Below are positions 13,791 through 20,963 of a DNA stretch of 24,383 nucleotides, in pieces (position 1 is the stretch's first letter; each line of letters opens with the position of its first letter). The position numbers were made by a program, and so were the translations under genes. The notes below the pieces were generated by a model. The model saw nothing but the letters and a program-made list of their open reading frames with translations, made no database searches and was not told the origin of the DNA. The stretch comes from JAAYZM01 sp964510785 (GTDB lineage: Bacteria; Actinomycetota; Actinomycetes; Actinomycetales; Cellulomonadaceae). The stretch is taken from assembly GCA_964510785.1 (NCBI GenBank), contig CAZECM010000046.1, forward strand, positions 1 through 24,383, in the 5' to 3' direction.

Positions 13791-14476
13791 TGCGCGTCGT
13801 CATCGCCGGTGCCGGGTCCGTGGGAAGGTCGATCGCGCGTGAGCTGCTCGAGTCGGGTCACGAGGTCACGCTGATCGACAAGCAGCCCGGCGCGATGCGG
13901 ATCGCCCAGGTGGCCGAGGCGCAGTGGCTGCTCGCCGACGCGTGCGAGCTCGCGACGCTGAGCGAGGCGCACGTCGACCGGGCCGACGTCGTGGTCGCCG
14001 CGACCGGGGACGACAAGGCGAACCTCGTGATCTCCCTGCTCGCGCGCACGGAGTACGGCGTGCCGCGCACGGTGGCGCGCGTCAACAACCCGAAGAACGA
14101 GTGGATGTTCGACGAGGCGTGGGGCGTGGACGTCGCCGTGTCGACCCCGCGCATCATGACGGCGATGGTCGAGGAGGCCGTCGTCGTCGGCGACCTCGTG
14201 AAGATCTTCACCTTCCACCAGTCGCAGGCGGACATCCTCGGGGTCACCCTCCCGGGCGACTCGCCGCTCGTCGGCGCCCTCGTGGGCGACGTGACCTGGC
14301 CCCCCGACACCGTGCTCGCGTCGATCGTGCGCGACGGCGCACCCCTCGCGCCGAGCGTCGACGACACCCTCGAGGCGGCCGACGAGCTGCTCTTCGTTAC
14401 GGGAGCGCAGGCCGATCAGGCTGCGCTGCACCACGTCCTGAGTCATGCACCAGGAGCCACGTCAACCACAGCGTGA
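13790..14476 (+). CDS. ceoC: TrkA-family potassium uptake regulator (RCK protein), second of a pair
   Basis: A 228-residue RCK protein with GAGSVG (residues 7-12), TLIDKQPGAM for the nucleotide ribose, and VVAATGDDKANLVISLLAR as the core strand-helix. The C-terminal RCK_C domain (about 140-225) includes LPGDSPLVGALVGDV and ADELLFVTGAQ. The ATG at 13790 shares its A with the TGA of the first RCK gene (TGATG) and is preceded by GAGGGTGG; an immediately upstream GTG (13787) is the alternative. The two products probably form a hetero-oligomer controlling potassium entry. The last 80 bases overlap the end of the DUF3159 gene on the opposite strand. Confidence 0.9.
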   Translation: MRVVIAGAGSVGRSIARELLESGHEVTLIDKQPGAMRIAQVAEAQWLLADACELATLSEAHVDRADVVVAATGDDKANLVISLLARTEYGVPRTVARVNNPKNEWMFDEAWGVDVAVSTPRIMTAMVEEAVVVGDLVKIFTFHQSQADILGVTLPGDSPLVGALVGDVTWPPDTVLASIVRDGAPLAPSVDDTLEAADELLFVTGAQADQAALHHVLSHAPGATSTTA

Positions 14477-15095
14477 GCGCCCACAGCGGCACCCCCATGG
14501 CGACGCGTGCGGTGCCGAGCCACGCGACGTTGTCGGCGAGGTAGGCCGGGACCTGCACGGCGAGCCGGGCGCCGAACATCGCGACCCACAGCCACGTCGC
14601 CCAGCGGAAGCGCTGGCGGTCCCGCGCGGCGGCCGGGTCCTTGCGCCAGCTCGTGCCCAGCCCCTTGAGGAGCCCGACGACGACGCCCACGAGCGGCCAG
14701 CCCACGAGGATCGACACGAGGCACGCGACGAGGTAGACGCCGTTGGTCCACAGGCCGTACGCGAAGTAGTCCGTGGGCTCGCCCGTGCGCCAGGCCCAGA
14801 TCACGCCGATACCCACCCCGACGATGCCGGAGGCGGCCTGCGTGATCGGGGTGCGCTGGACGAGCCGGACGACGACGGCGAGCACCGCGGCGGCGAGCGC
14901 GGCCACGAGGGCCGGGACGAGCTCGTAGTCGAGCAGGAAGACGATGACGAACACGAGCCCCGGGGCGACCGACTCGGCGAGCCCGCGCACGCCGCCGATC
15001 GCGTCGGCGAAGGAGAAGTCCTCCGCGAGCACGGCACGCACCCCGCGGGCCGGCTCCTCCGAGGCCGGTTCGGGCTGCGGCTCCGTCCCGCTCAT
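14397..15095 (-). CDS. DUF3159 integral membrane protein
   Basis: A 232-residue protein: a polar, acidic N-terminus of about 40 residues followed by about five or six hydrophobic helices. LVFVIVFLLDYELVPALVAA lies near the start of the membrane part, and VSILVGWPLVGVVVGLLKGL and a final ALTLWLTWLLV lie later. The charged loop TSWRKDPAAARDRQRFRWAT is a family hallmark. The function is not known; it corresponds to Rv2693c in the M. tuberculosis order recalled here. The ATG at 15095 overlaps the stop of the OB-fold gene as ATGA. The C-terminal coding sequence runs 80 bases into the convergent ceoC gene. Confidence 0.88.
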   Translation of the reverse strand: MSGTEPQPEPASEEPARGVRAVLAEDFSFADAIGGVRGLAESVAPGLVFVIVFLLDYELVPALVAALAAAVLAVVVRLVQRTPITQAASGIVGVGIGVIWAWRTGEPTDYFAYGLWTNGVYLVACLVSILVGWPLVGVVVGLLKGLGTSWRKDPAAARDRQRFRWATWLWVAMFGARLAVQVPAYLADNVAWLGTARVAMGVPLWALTLWLTWLLVHDSGRGAAQPDRPALP

Positions 15096-15451
15096 GCGTC
15101 GGCCCGCAGCTCGTAGTGCGGGTTGAAGATCACGCGACCGCCGTCGAGGTCCGCGACGAGCCCTTCGGCCACGAGGTGACGGCCCGCCTCGATGCCCGGG
15201 ATCTCACGCCGGCCGAGGAACACCAGGGTGATCGCGCCCGAGCCGTCGTAGAGCTCACCCTCGAGCGCCTGCACACCCGCACGGGGCCGCACGGTGATGG
15301 AGCGCAGCACCCCCGCGACACGCACCCGCGACCGGGCCTCGAGCGTGGAGATCGGCGTGCAACCCGCCCCGGCGGACTCCGAACGCTCCTCGGCGTCGTC
15401 GAGCTCGGACCTCGAGGCGAGGGCGCGCTCCAGGACGGCGCGCAGGCTCAC
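15092..15451 (-). CDS. OB-fold nucleic-acid-binding-type small protein
   Basis: A 119-residue protein. An N-terminal helix rich in Glu, Ser and Ala is followed by an OB-fold from about residue 44: RVRVAGVLRSITVRP, ALEGELYDGSGAITLVFLGRREIPGIEAG, HLVAEGLVADLDGGRVIFNPHYEL. This is the tRNA-anticodon-type OB pattern seen in RecG and DnaE OB domains. Whether it binds nucleic acid in the cell is unknown. It is coupled on both sides: GTGA overlap with the DUF3710 stop (GTG 15451) and ATGA overlap with the DUF3159 start. It matches the position of Rv2694c. Confidence 0.85.
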   Translation of the reverse strand: MSLRAVLERALASRSELDDAEERSESAGAGCTPISTLEARSRVRVAGVLRSITVRPRAGVQALEGELYDGSGAITLVFLGRREIPGIEAGRHLVAEGLVADLDGGRVIFNPHYELRADA

Positions 15452-16143
15452 CGGATCTCCGTGATCTCAGGACCCCGTCGCATCGGGTCGAACGAGGGCT
15501 GGGCGGGTGCGACCACCGGCGCCGGACCACGGCCCGGCACGCGCAGCGGGAGCAGGTCCCGCGGCGCACGCGGCTCGTCACCCCGGATGACGACGATGTC
15601 CGCGAGCACGGCCTCGAGGTCCTCGGCGGCCTTGACGTCGACGGCTGCCTTGCCCCCGATGACGGCGCGCAGGAACCAGCGAGGGCCGTCCACACCGAGG
15701 AAGCGCACGGCGCGGTGCCCGGTACGACCCTCGGCGGTGCGCACCTGCAGGCGGGCCAGGAGCTCGCGGCCGAACGGCCCGGGGACGTCGTCGACCGTGC
15801 CGCCCTGCTTCGTGACGGACTCGGCGAGCTCGGCGCGGATCTCGTCCCAGACGCCCTCCGTCTTGGGTGCGGCGAAGGCCTGGACCTGCAGCCGCGACTC
15901 GGCGAGCGCGACGGCGGCCGCGGTGACGACCTTCGTGTTGCGGTCGACCTCCATGCGCAGCTCCATGCCGTCGCGCGGCGGCAGCCAGAGCGAGCCGAGG
16001 TCGACCCGGCGACCGATCTCCTCGACCTCCGTGACGTCCCACGGCCCGTGGTCACGCGCGGGCTTGGCCGGCTCGACCGTGGCCGTGCCCTCGACCTCGG
16101 GGCCGGGCTCTGGTTCGTTCGAGCGGCGAGAGAACAGGCCCAC
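15448..16143 (-). CDS. DUF3710 protein
   Basis: A 231-residue soluble protein. Family features are the N-terminal MGLFSRR, RDHGPWDVTEV (about residues 30-40), the segment RRVDLGSLWLPPRDGMELRMEVD (about 45-67), GVWDEIRAELAES, and GVDGPRWFLRAVIGGKAA. It has no membrane segment or signal peptide. Function is unknown. The GTG at 16143 is supported by AAGGAG seven bases upstream. It lies 65 bases downstream of dut and overlaps the OB-fold gene, so dut, DUF3710, the OB-fold gene and DUF3159 form one likely operon. Confidence 0.88.
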   Translation of the reverse strand: MGLFSRRSNEPEPGPEVEGTATVEPAKPARDHGPWDVTEVEEIGRRVDLGSLWLPPRDGMELRMEVDRNTKVVTAAAVALAESRLQVQAFAAPKTEGVWDEIRAELAESVTKQGGTVDDVPGPFGRELLARLQVRTAEGRTGHRAVRFLGVDGPRWFLRAVIGGKAAVDVKAAEDLEAVLADIVVIRGDEPRAPRDLLPLRVPGRGPAPVVAPAQPSFDPMRRGPEITEIR

Positions 16144-16208
16144 CGATTACTCCTTCGTCCGTGCCGCCGCGTACGACGGCGATCGCCCGGGAACCGGGCG
16201 CGCCAACC

Positions 16209-16673
16209 TTACTGCGTCGCCGCTCGCCAGCCGCCGCTCGAGCCGAAGCCGCCGGCTCCCCGGTGCGAGCCGGGCAGCGTCTCGGCCCGCACGAAGCGCG
16301 CCCGCGAGACCTGCTGGATCACGAGCTGCGCGATCCGGTCCCCGCGGTGGACCGTGAAGGTCTCCCGCGGGTCGGTGTTGAGCAGGGTGACCGCGATCTC
16401 CCCGCGGTACCCGGCATCGACGGTGCCCGGGGCGTTCACGATCGTGATGCCGTGCTTCGTGGCGAGGCCGCTGCGCGGGTGCACGAGCGCGACGTAGCCG
16501 TCGGGCAGCGCGATCGCGATCCCCGTCGGGACGAGCGCGCGCTCTCCCGGCGAGAGCACCACCTCCGTGCGCGCCACGAGGTCCGCCCCGGCGTCACCGG
16601 GGTGCGCATAGCTGGGCTCGGGGAGCTCGGGGTCCAGGAGCTGCAGCAGTACCTCGGGGCGGTCGACGTCCAT
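16209..16673 (-). CDS. dut: Deoxyuridine 5'-triphosphate nucleotidohydrolase (dUTPase)
   Basis: A 154-residue trimeric-type dUTPase with all five motifs: HPGDAGADL (24-32), PRSGLA (66-71), NAPGTVDAGYRGEI (80-93, with the catalytic Asp and the uracil-stacking Tyr), RGDRIAQLV (110-118) and the glycine-rich RGAGGFGSSG (138-147). It hydrolyses dUTP to dUMP and pyrophosphate, keeping uracil out of DNA and supplying dTMP synthesis. The ATG at 16673 lies six bases after a TAGGTT -10 (minus strand 16685-16680) with no ribosome-binding site, so the message may be leaderless. It is divergent from DUF3093 across 38 bases and heads the DUF3710, OB-fold and DUF3159 string. Confidence 0.97.
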   Translation of the reverse strand: MDVDRPEVLLQLLDPELPEPSYAHPGDAGADLVARTEVVLSPGERALVPTGIAIALPDGYVALVHPRSGLATKHGITIVNAPGTVDAGYRGEIAVTLLNTDPRETFTVHRGDRIAQLVIQQVSRARFVRAETLPGSHRGAGGFGSSGGWRAATQ

Positions 16674-16711
16674 GGGCCCAACCTACCTGTCCGGCCTGGG
16701 ATGCTGGGGGC

Positions 16712-17191
16712 ATGGGATCGGTGGACGGACGACACTTCCGGGAACGACTGTGGCCGGGCGCGGGTCTGTGGACGACGAGCGTGCTCTTCGCGCTCGGGGT
16801 CGGGCTCGCCGTCCTGCCCGCCTCGCTCGTCGCCGCGCTCGTGTCGACCGGCGCGGTGCTCGCCGTCGGCGTCCTGCTGGGCCTCCTGACAGCCCCGCTC
16901 GTCGCTGTCGAGGCGGGCGAGCTGCGGGCTGGTCGTGCCCGCATCCCGGTGCACCTGCTCGGCACGCCCGAAACGCTCGACGCGGTCGGGACGCGCGCGG
17001 CGCTGGGGCCGGATCTCGATGCCCGGGCGTACGTGTGCCTGCGCGGCTGGGTCAGGACAGCGGTTCAGGTCCCCGTGGTCGACCCGCGCGACCCGACGCC
17101 GTACTGGTTCGTCTCGACCCGCCGTCCAGAGCGGCTGGTCGCGGCGCTCGAAGCGGCCCGGGCCCCCGGCGAGCTGCCCGCCGCGCCCTGA
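16712..17191 (+). CDS. DUF3093 membrane protein
   Basis: A 159-residue protein with two adjacent hydrophobic helices at about residues 18-60 (VLFALGVGLAVLPASLVAAL and AVLAVGVLLGLLTAPLVAV), then a conserved cytosolic part. That part includes VEAGELRAGRARIPVHLLG, LDARAYVCLRGWVRTAVQV and DPRDPTPYWFVSTRRPE. Function is unknown; it corresponds to Rv2698 in the recalled M. tuberculosis order. It is divergent from dut and convergent with DUF4193, ending 14 bases before a strong hairpin. The ATG at 16712 follows a G-rich stretch (TGGGGGC) acting as a weak ribosome-binding site. Confidence 0.88.
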   Translation: MGSVDGRHFRERLWPGAGLWTTSVLFALGVGLAVLPASLVAALVSTGAVLAVGVLLGLLTAPLVAVEAGELRAGRARIPVHLLGTPETLDAVGTRAALGPDLDARAYVCLRGWVRTAVQVPVVDPRDPTPYWFVSTRRPERLVAALEAARAPGELPAAP

Positions 17192-17205
17192 GTCGTCGAC
17201 GTAGC

Positions 17206-17246
17206 ACGACGGCCCCGGCACCCTCGAAGGGTGCCGGGGCCGTCGT
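17206..17246. terminator. Bidirectional hairpin between DUF3093 and DUF4193
   Basis: Positions 17206-17223 and 17229-17246 are perfect 18-bp inverted arms around the five-base loop TCGAA. The hairpin sits between two convergent genes, 14 bases after DUF3093 and 8 bases after DUF4193, so it can end both transcripts. It lacks a T-tract on either side. Confidence 0.85.
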
Positions 17247-17254
17247 CACGATGG

Positions 17255-17554
17255 TCAGGCCGCGCACTCCGTGCACACCGGCTGGCCGGCCTTCTCGAAG
17301 GCGAGCTGGCTGCGGTGGTGCACGAGGAAGCACGAGGAGCACGTGAACTCGTCGGCCTGCTTGGGCAGGACTCGCACGGAGAGCTCTTCGCCCGACAGGT
17401 CTGCGCCGGGTAGCTCGAAGCCTTCGGCCGCCTCGGCCTCGTCCTCGTCCACCACGCCGGAAGACTTGTCGGAGCGCCGCGCCTTGAGCTCCTCGAGCGA
17501 GTCCTCGCTGAGGTCTTCCTCCGTCTTGCGCGGGGCGTCGTAGTCAGTGGCCAT
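17255..17554 (-). CDS. DUF4193 small zinc-ribbon-like protein
   Basis: A 99-residue acidic protein. MATDYDAPRKTEEDLSEDSL at the start and ELKARR with GFELPGADLSGEELSVRVLP in the middle are strongly conserved in actinobacteria. The C-terminus has two CxxC pairs (Cys72/Cys75 in TCSSCFLVHH and Cys94/Cys97 in VCTEC), a probable zinc-binding site. The protein is close to Rv2699c in length and sequence as recalled. Function is not established. The ATG at 17554 fits the conserved N-terminus; a GTG at 17566 closer to GGAG is an alternative that adds four residues. It converges on DUF3093 at the hairpin. Confidence 0.92.
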   Translation of the reverse strand: MATDYDAPRKTEEDLSEDSLEELKARRSDKSSGVVDEDEAEAAEGFELPGADLSGEELSVRVLPKQADEFTCSSCFLVHHRSQLAFEKAGQPVCTECAA

Positions 17555-17625
17555 TGCTTCGGTCACACTCCGTTGGTGTCGTCGCTGGGGAGCAACTCGC
17601 TCGAGTTCTCCACGTCTGCCCACAT

Positions 17626-17648
17626 CAATGTCTGACGGACCGACATTG
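17626..17648. promoter_or_regulatory. Inverted repeat upstream of DUF4193
   Basis: CAATGTC (17626-17632) and GACATTG (17642-17648) form 7-bp perfect arms around a 9-base spacer, 72 bases upstream of the DUF4193 start. A second dyad, TGCACCTGTGCA (17690-17701), has 5-bp arms and lies next to the IMPase stop. Either may be an operator in the 149-base gap between the two genes. No clear -35/-10 pair was identified. Confidence 0.35.
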
Positions 17649-17703
17649 TTCCCCCGGGCGCACGGATTGTGCCTCATATTTGCCGAGGATGCACCTGTGC
17701 AGG

Positions 17704-18543
17704 TCACAACGGCGCGTCGGCCTCCGCCGCTGTGAGGTACGCCACAAGCCCGGCGACGGTCTCGGCAGGTCCCGCGACGAGCATCGCGTTCCCCTCCGGA
17801 GCGCCGCGCAGCCCCGTCACGACGCCGCCGGCCTCCTTGACGACGAGGCCTCCCGCGGCGAAGTCCCACACGTTCGTGCCGCGCTCGTAGTACGCGTCGA
17901 GCTGCCCGCTCGCGACCGAGCACAGGTCGAGCGCGCACGCGCCCGCGCGGCGCACGTCCCGGACGTTCTCGAGCAGCCCCGCGAGGACCCCGGCCTGGTG
18001 GCGCCGCAGCTCGGCGGCGTAGCCGAAGCCGGTGCCCACGAGCGACTCCGCGAGCGGCCGCGCCTCGTTGACGCGGAGCCGCTCGCCCTCGAACCACGCG
18101 CCGAGCCCGCGACCGGCGGTCCACAGCCGACCGTCCGCGGCGTTGACGACGGCGCCCGCGACCTGGACCCAGGTCGCCGGGTCGGGTCCCCCGGCAACCA
18201 CCGCGACGGACACGGCGTACACGGGGATGCCGTAGAGGTAGTTGACGGTGCCGTCGATCGGGTCGAGCACCCATGTCAGCCCGGAGGTGCCGTCGGTCGC
18301 GCCGCCCTCCTCGCCCAGCACGGCGTCGTGGGGACGGTGCTCGGCGAGCAGCTCGCGCAGGCGCCGTTCGGCGGCGAGGTCCGCCTGGGTGACGACGTCG
18401 GTGGCCGTCGACTTCAGCCCCGCGACGGAGACCCCCTCACGTCGCGCGGCGAGCACGACCCGGCCCACGTCGGTCGCCATCGAGGCGGCGAGCTCCATGA
18501 GCTCTCGGGTCGTGGCGGCGTCGGGCAGCGAGTCATCGGTCAT
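17704..18543 (-). CDS. suhB: Inositol-monophosphatase-family phosphatase
   Basis: A 279-residue FIG/IMPase-fold enzyme. The metal-binding motifs are all present: LGEEGG (Glu78/79), WVLDPIDGTVNY (Asp94, Asp97) and NVWDFAAGGLVVKEAGG (Asp227). TDVVTQADLAAERRL near residue 50 is the usual first helix region. It probably hydrolyses inositol 1-phosphate or a related sugar phosphate in the cytosol. Inositol feeds mycothiol and phosphatidylinositol in actinobacteria; histidinol-phosphatase or fructose-bisphosphatase activity is an alternative in this family. The ATG at 18543 is preferred to the GTG at 18600, because the upstream extension would translate the inverted repeat and is not conserved-looking. 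It is divergent from sepH. Confidence 0.9.
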   Translation of the reverse strand: MTDDSLPDAATTRELMELAASMATDVGRVVLAARREGVSVAGLKSTATDVVTQADLAAERRLRELLAEHRPHDAVLGEEGGATDGTSGLTWVLDPIDGTVNYLYGIPVYAVSVAVVAGGPDPATWVQVAGAVVNAADGRLWTAGRGLGAWFEGERLRVNEARPLAESLVGTGFGYAAELRRHQAGVLAGLLENVRDVRRAGACALDLCSVASGQLDAYYERGTNVWDFAAGGLVVKEAGGVVTGLRGAPEGNAMLVAGPAETVAGLVAYLTAAEADAPL

Positions 18544-18562
18544 GCCCACATCGTGCCCCACG

Positions 18563-18591
18563 GTGATCGTGCCTCCCGACGGCACGATCAC
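18563..18591. promoter_or_regulatory. Inverted repeat between suhB and sepH
   Basis: GTGATCGTGCC (18563-18573) and GGCACGATCAC (18581-18591) are perfect 11-bp arms around a 7-base spacer. A further ATCGTGCC half-site lies at 18550-18557, 16 bp from the equivalent half of the left arm. The dyad ends 20 bases upstream of the suhB ATG and 78 bases before sepH, inside the divergent promoter region. An operator is more likely than a terminator at this place. Confidence 0.6.
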
Positions 18592-18668
18592 GCGGCGCAC
18601 CGCGCCAGGTCCCGCGCGAGCCGGTCCGGAGATGGCACGCTTCGTAGGGAAGTTCGCTGGGAGGACCT

Positions 18669-19781
18669 ATGGACGAGCTAGAGCTGGTGGGCCTGCACGA
18701 CGACGGCGAGCACGTCGTCCTCGGCGGGCCGGACGGCGATCGCTTCAAGCTCCGGATCGACGAGCCGCTGCGCGCGGCAGTGCGCCGGGACCGCCCCCGG
18801 CTCGAGCTGTTGCGCGCCGAGGGTGGTGCGGCGCTGCCGCCGCGAGAGATCCAGGCGCGCATCCGTGCGGGCTACACGACCGAGGAGATCGCGGAGTCCG
18901 GGGACATCGCCGTCGAGCTCGTGCGCCGCTACGAGGGCCCCGTCCTCGCGGAGCGCGAGTTCGTCGCGGACCAGGCCCGGGCGAGCCGCGTCGGCCGGGA
19001 GCAGGACTCCCCGCAGCTCGGCGAGCTCGTCCTCGACCGGCTCGCCGCACGCGGCGTGCAGCCCGACTCCGTCGCGTGGGACGCCTTCCGTGCGGGCATC
19101 GAGCCGTGGACCGTCGTCGTGCGCTTCGTCGTGGGCGGGGACGACCGCGAGGCACGCTGGGGCTTCGACCACCAGTCGCGCGCACTGACCGCGCTCGAGG
19201 ACGAGGCTCGTTGGCTCTCCGAGACCCAGCTCGCGGACGAGCCGATCCCCCGCCGTCACCTCGCGGCCGTGCGGGACGTCGTGTTCGACATCCAGGCCGA
19301 CGACGGCGCGGGGCCCGTGCTCACACCGCTCGACGTCGAGGAGATCGCCGTCGAGCTCGACGAGACCGACGACAACACCCAGGCGTTGCTCGAGGAGCTC
19401 AACGACAAGCGCGGCATCCGCCAGGAGATCGAGCTGGACCCCGCCGAGGACGAGGAGTTCGAGGGCTTCGGTCCACAGCACACCTTCGACTTCGGCGAGA
19501 ACCACTTCTACGGCGCCCACCCGGCGATGTCCGACCCCGGCTCGGCCAAGGACGCGCGCGTGCTGACCCTGCCCTCGGCGGTGTCCCCCGAGCAGCCCGC
19601 GGCAGACGAGGAGCCCGGCCCGGCCGACGCGGGGACGAGCGTCGCCGCAGAGCTCGAGCACGAGCCGCCCGGTGCCTCCTCGCACGAGGACGCACCCGAG
19701 GCGCAGCGCCCCCGGTCACGCAAGGGCCGCGCGAGCGTCCCGAGCTGGGACGAGATCGTCTTCGGGGCACGCCGGGACTGA
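18669..19781 (+). CDS. sepH: Cell division regulator SepH (DUF3071)
   Basis: A 370-residue protein with the SepH layout. The DUF3071 region covers about residues 1-190 and includes a helix-turn-helix at about 56-90 (LPPREIQARIRAGYTTEEIAESGDIAVELVRRYEGPVLAERE, described in parts here). A long acidic low-complexity linker follows. The conserved C-terminal tail is VPSWDEIVFGARRD. In Streptomyces and Mycobacterium SepH binds FtsZ directly through the N-terminal domain and promotes filament assembly. The ATG at 18669 follows GGGAGGACCT. It ends 12 bases from the convergent phosphodiesterase gene. Confidence 0.92.
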   Translation: MDELELVGLHDDGEHVVLGGPDGDRFKLRIDEPLRAAVRRDRPRLELLRAEGGAALPPREIQARIRAGYTTEEIAESGDIAVELVRRYEGPVLAEREFVADQARASRVGREQDSPQLGELVLDRLAARGVQPDSVAWDAFRAGIEPWTVVVRFVVGGDDREARWGFDHQSRALTALEDEARWLSETQLADEPIPRRHLAAVRDVVFDIQADDGAGPVLTPLDVEEIAVELDETDDNTQALLEELNDKRGIRQEIELDPAEDEEFEGFGPQHTFDFGENHFYGAHPAMSDPGSAKDARVLTLPSAVSPEQPAADEEPGPADAGTSVAAELEHEPPGASSHEDAPEAQRPRSRKGRASVPSWDEIVFGARRD

Positions 19782-19793
19782 CCCGACCAGGGC

Positions 19794-20963
19794 TCAGCCG
19801 ACCGTGGTCAGGAACGGCACCTTGAGCTCGTGCCGGGTGAGCGAGCCGTGCACCCCCACGAGCCCCAGCACGCCGGGCTTCGCGGTCGTGGAGTCGACCA
19901 CGGTGACCCGGCCCGTCGTAACCACCACGAGATCGCCGATCGCGGGCAGCACGTGCGGTGCCACCGGTCCGAACCACCCGTCGTCGACCACCTCGTCGCG
20001 CGTCGCCACGACGGCGGAACCAGCGAGCTCCTCGCCCCATCGGGCGGCCGCCGCCGCGGGGTCCACGTCGTCGCGCAGGTACACGTGCACCGCCCGCGGC
20101 TCGCCCCCGAGGAGTGCGACGTCGGCCGAGAGCGCGGGGCGGGCGGCGATGTCGAGCCGGCGGGCGGGGTCGACGTCGACCATCCCGTGGTCGGCCGTGA
20201 CGACGAGGTTGGTGCCGCGCGGCAGCGACCGGGCGAGCCGGGCGAGCTCTGCGTCCGCGGCCTCGAGCGCCGCTCCCCACTCGGCCGAGCGCCAGCCGAG
20301 CTTGTGGCCCACCTTGTCGAGCTCGCCCCAGTACAGGTAGACGAGCCCCGGCGAGCGCAGTGCAGCGAGTGCCGCGTCGACGCGGTCCCCGAGGCGCTCC
20401 ACGGGCACGTAGGTGGCTCCGCCGAAGACGGCGCTCGTGAGACCCGAGCCGGCAAACCGCGCGGGACCGACCGAGGTCACGGGCACTCCCCTGCCCGCGA
20501 GCGTCCCGAGCAGCGAGGGTTCGCGCTGCCACTCGGCCGGCGTCGGCGTCCCCTCCCACCGCACGAAGTTGCCCAGCCCACCCGTCGCGGGATTGCGCGC
20601 CGAGTAGCCGACCAGGCCGGTGCGACCCGCCGCGTGCCCCGTGCCGAACAGGCCGAGAGCGCTCGCCGTCGTCGTCGGGAAGCCTGTGACGAGGCCCGCG
20701 TCGTCGGCCGCGAGGAGGGAGCGCAGGAACGGGGCATGACCGGCACGCTCGGCGAGGTTGCGGCGCCCGAGGCCGTCGACGAGGACGACGACGGCACGTC
20801 CGGCCATCGGGAGCCGCAGGGACTTGCGGGCCGCTGCGTCGTGCGCGCCGCCGCCGGCTCCGAGCGCGTCGAGCACCGCGGGCAGGACCAGGCCCAGGTG
20901 GTTCACGTCGTAGCGCGGGGCCACGAGACCAGCAGCGGTGAGCCGCCCGGCGAGGAGACTCAT
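19794..20963 (-). CDS. Nucleotide pyrophosphatase / type I phosphodiesterase-family protein (alkaline phosphatase superfamily)
   Basis: A 389-residue enzyme of the alkaline-phosphatase superfamily. Metal and catalytic residues are visible in order: VVVLVDGLG (first Asp), FPTTTASALG (Thr nucleophile), YWGELDKVGHKLGW (Asp, His), LVVTADHGMVDVD (Asp, His) and GVHGSLTRHELKVPFL (final His). There is no signal peptide or membrane segment, so it is probably cytosolic. The substrate is unknown. The ATG at 20963 overlaps the DUF5998 stop as ATGA; the longer in-frame extension to 21128 is rejected. It is the last gene of the GNAT-CoA ligase, DUF5998 and phosphodiesterase operon. Confidence 0.87.
   Translation of the reverse strand: MSLLAGRLTAAGLVAPRYDVNHLGLVLPAVLDALGAGGGAHDAAARKSLRLPMAGRAVVVLVDGLGRRNLAERAGHAPFLRSLLAADDAGLVTGFPTTTASALGLFGTGHAAGRTGLVGYSARNPATGGLGNFVRWEGTPTPAEWQREPSLLGTLAGRGVPVTSVGPARFAGSGLTSAVFGGATYVPVERLGDRVDAALAALRSPGLVYLYWGELDKVGHKLGWRSAEWGAALEAADAELARLARSLPRGTNLVVTADHGMVDVDPARRLDIAARPALSADVALLGGEPRAVHVYLRDDVDPAAAAARWGEELAGSAVVATRDEVVDDGWFGPVAPHVLPAIGDLVVVTTGRVTVVDSTTAKPGVLGLVGVHGSLTRHELKVPFLTTVG

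Noticed and set aside
17669..17890. Short plus-strand frame with CRGCTC cysteine motif antisense to the suhB end
   Set aside because: Mostly overlaps the real IMPase gene on the other strand; the cysteines arise from the TGCACCTGTGCA dyad region and the rest is low-complexity.
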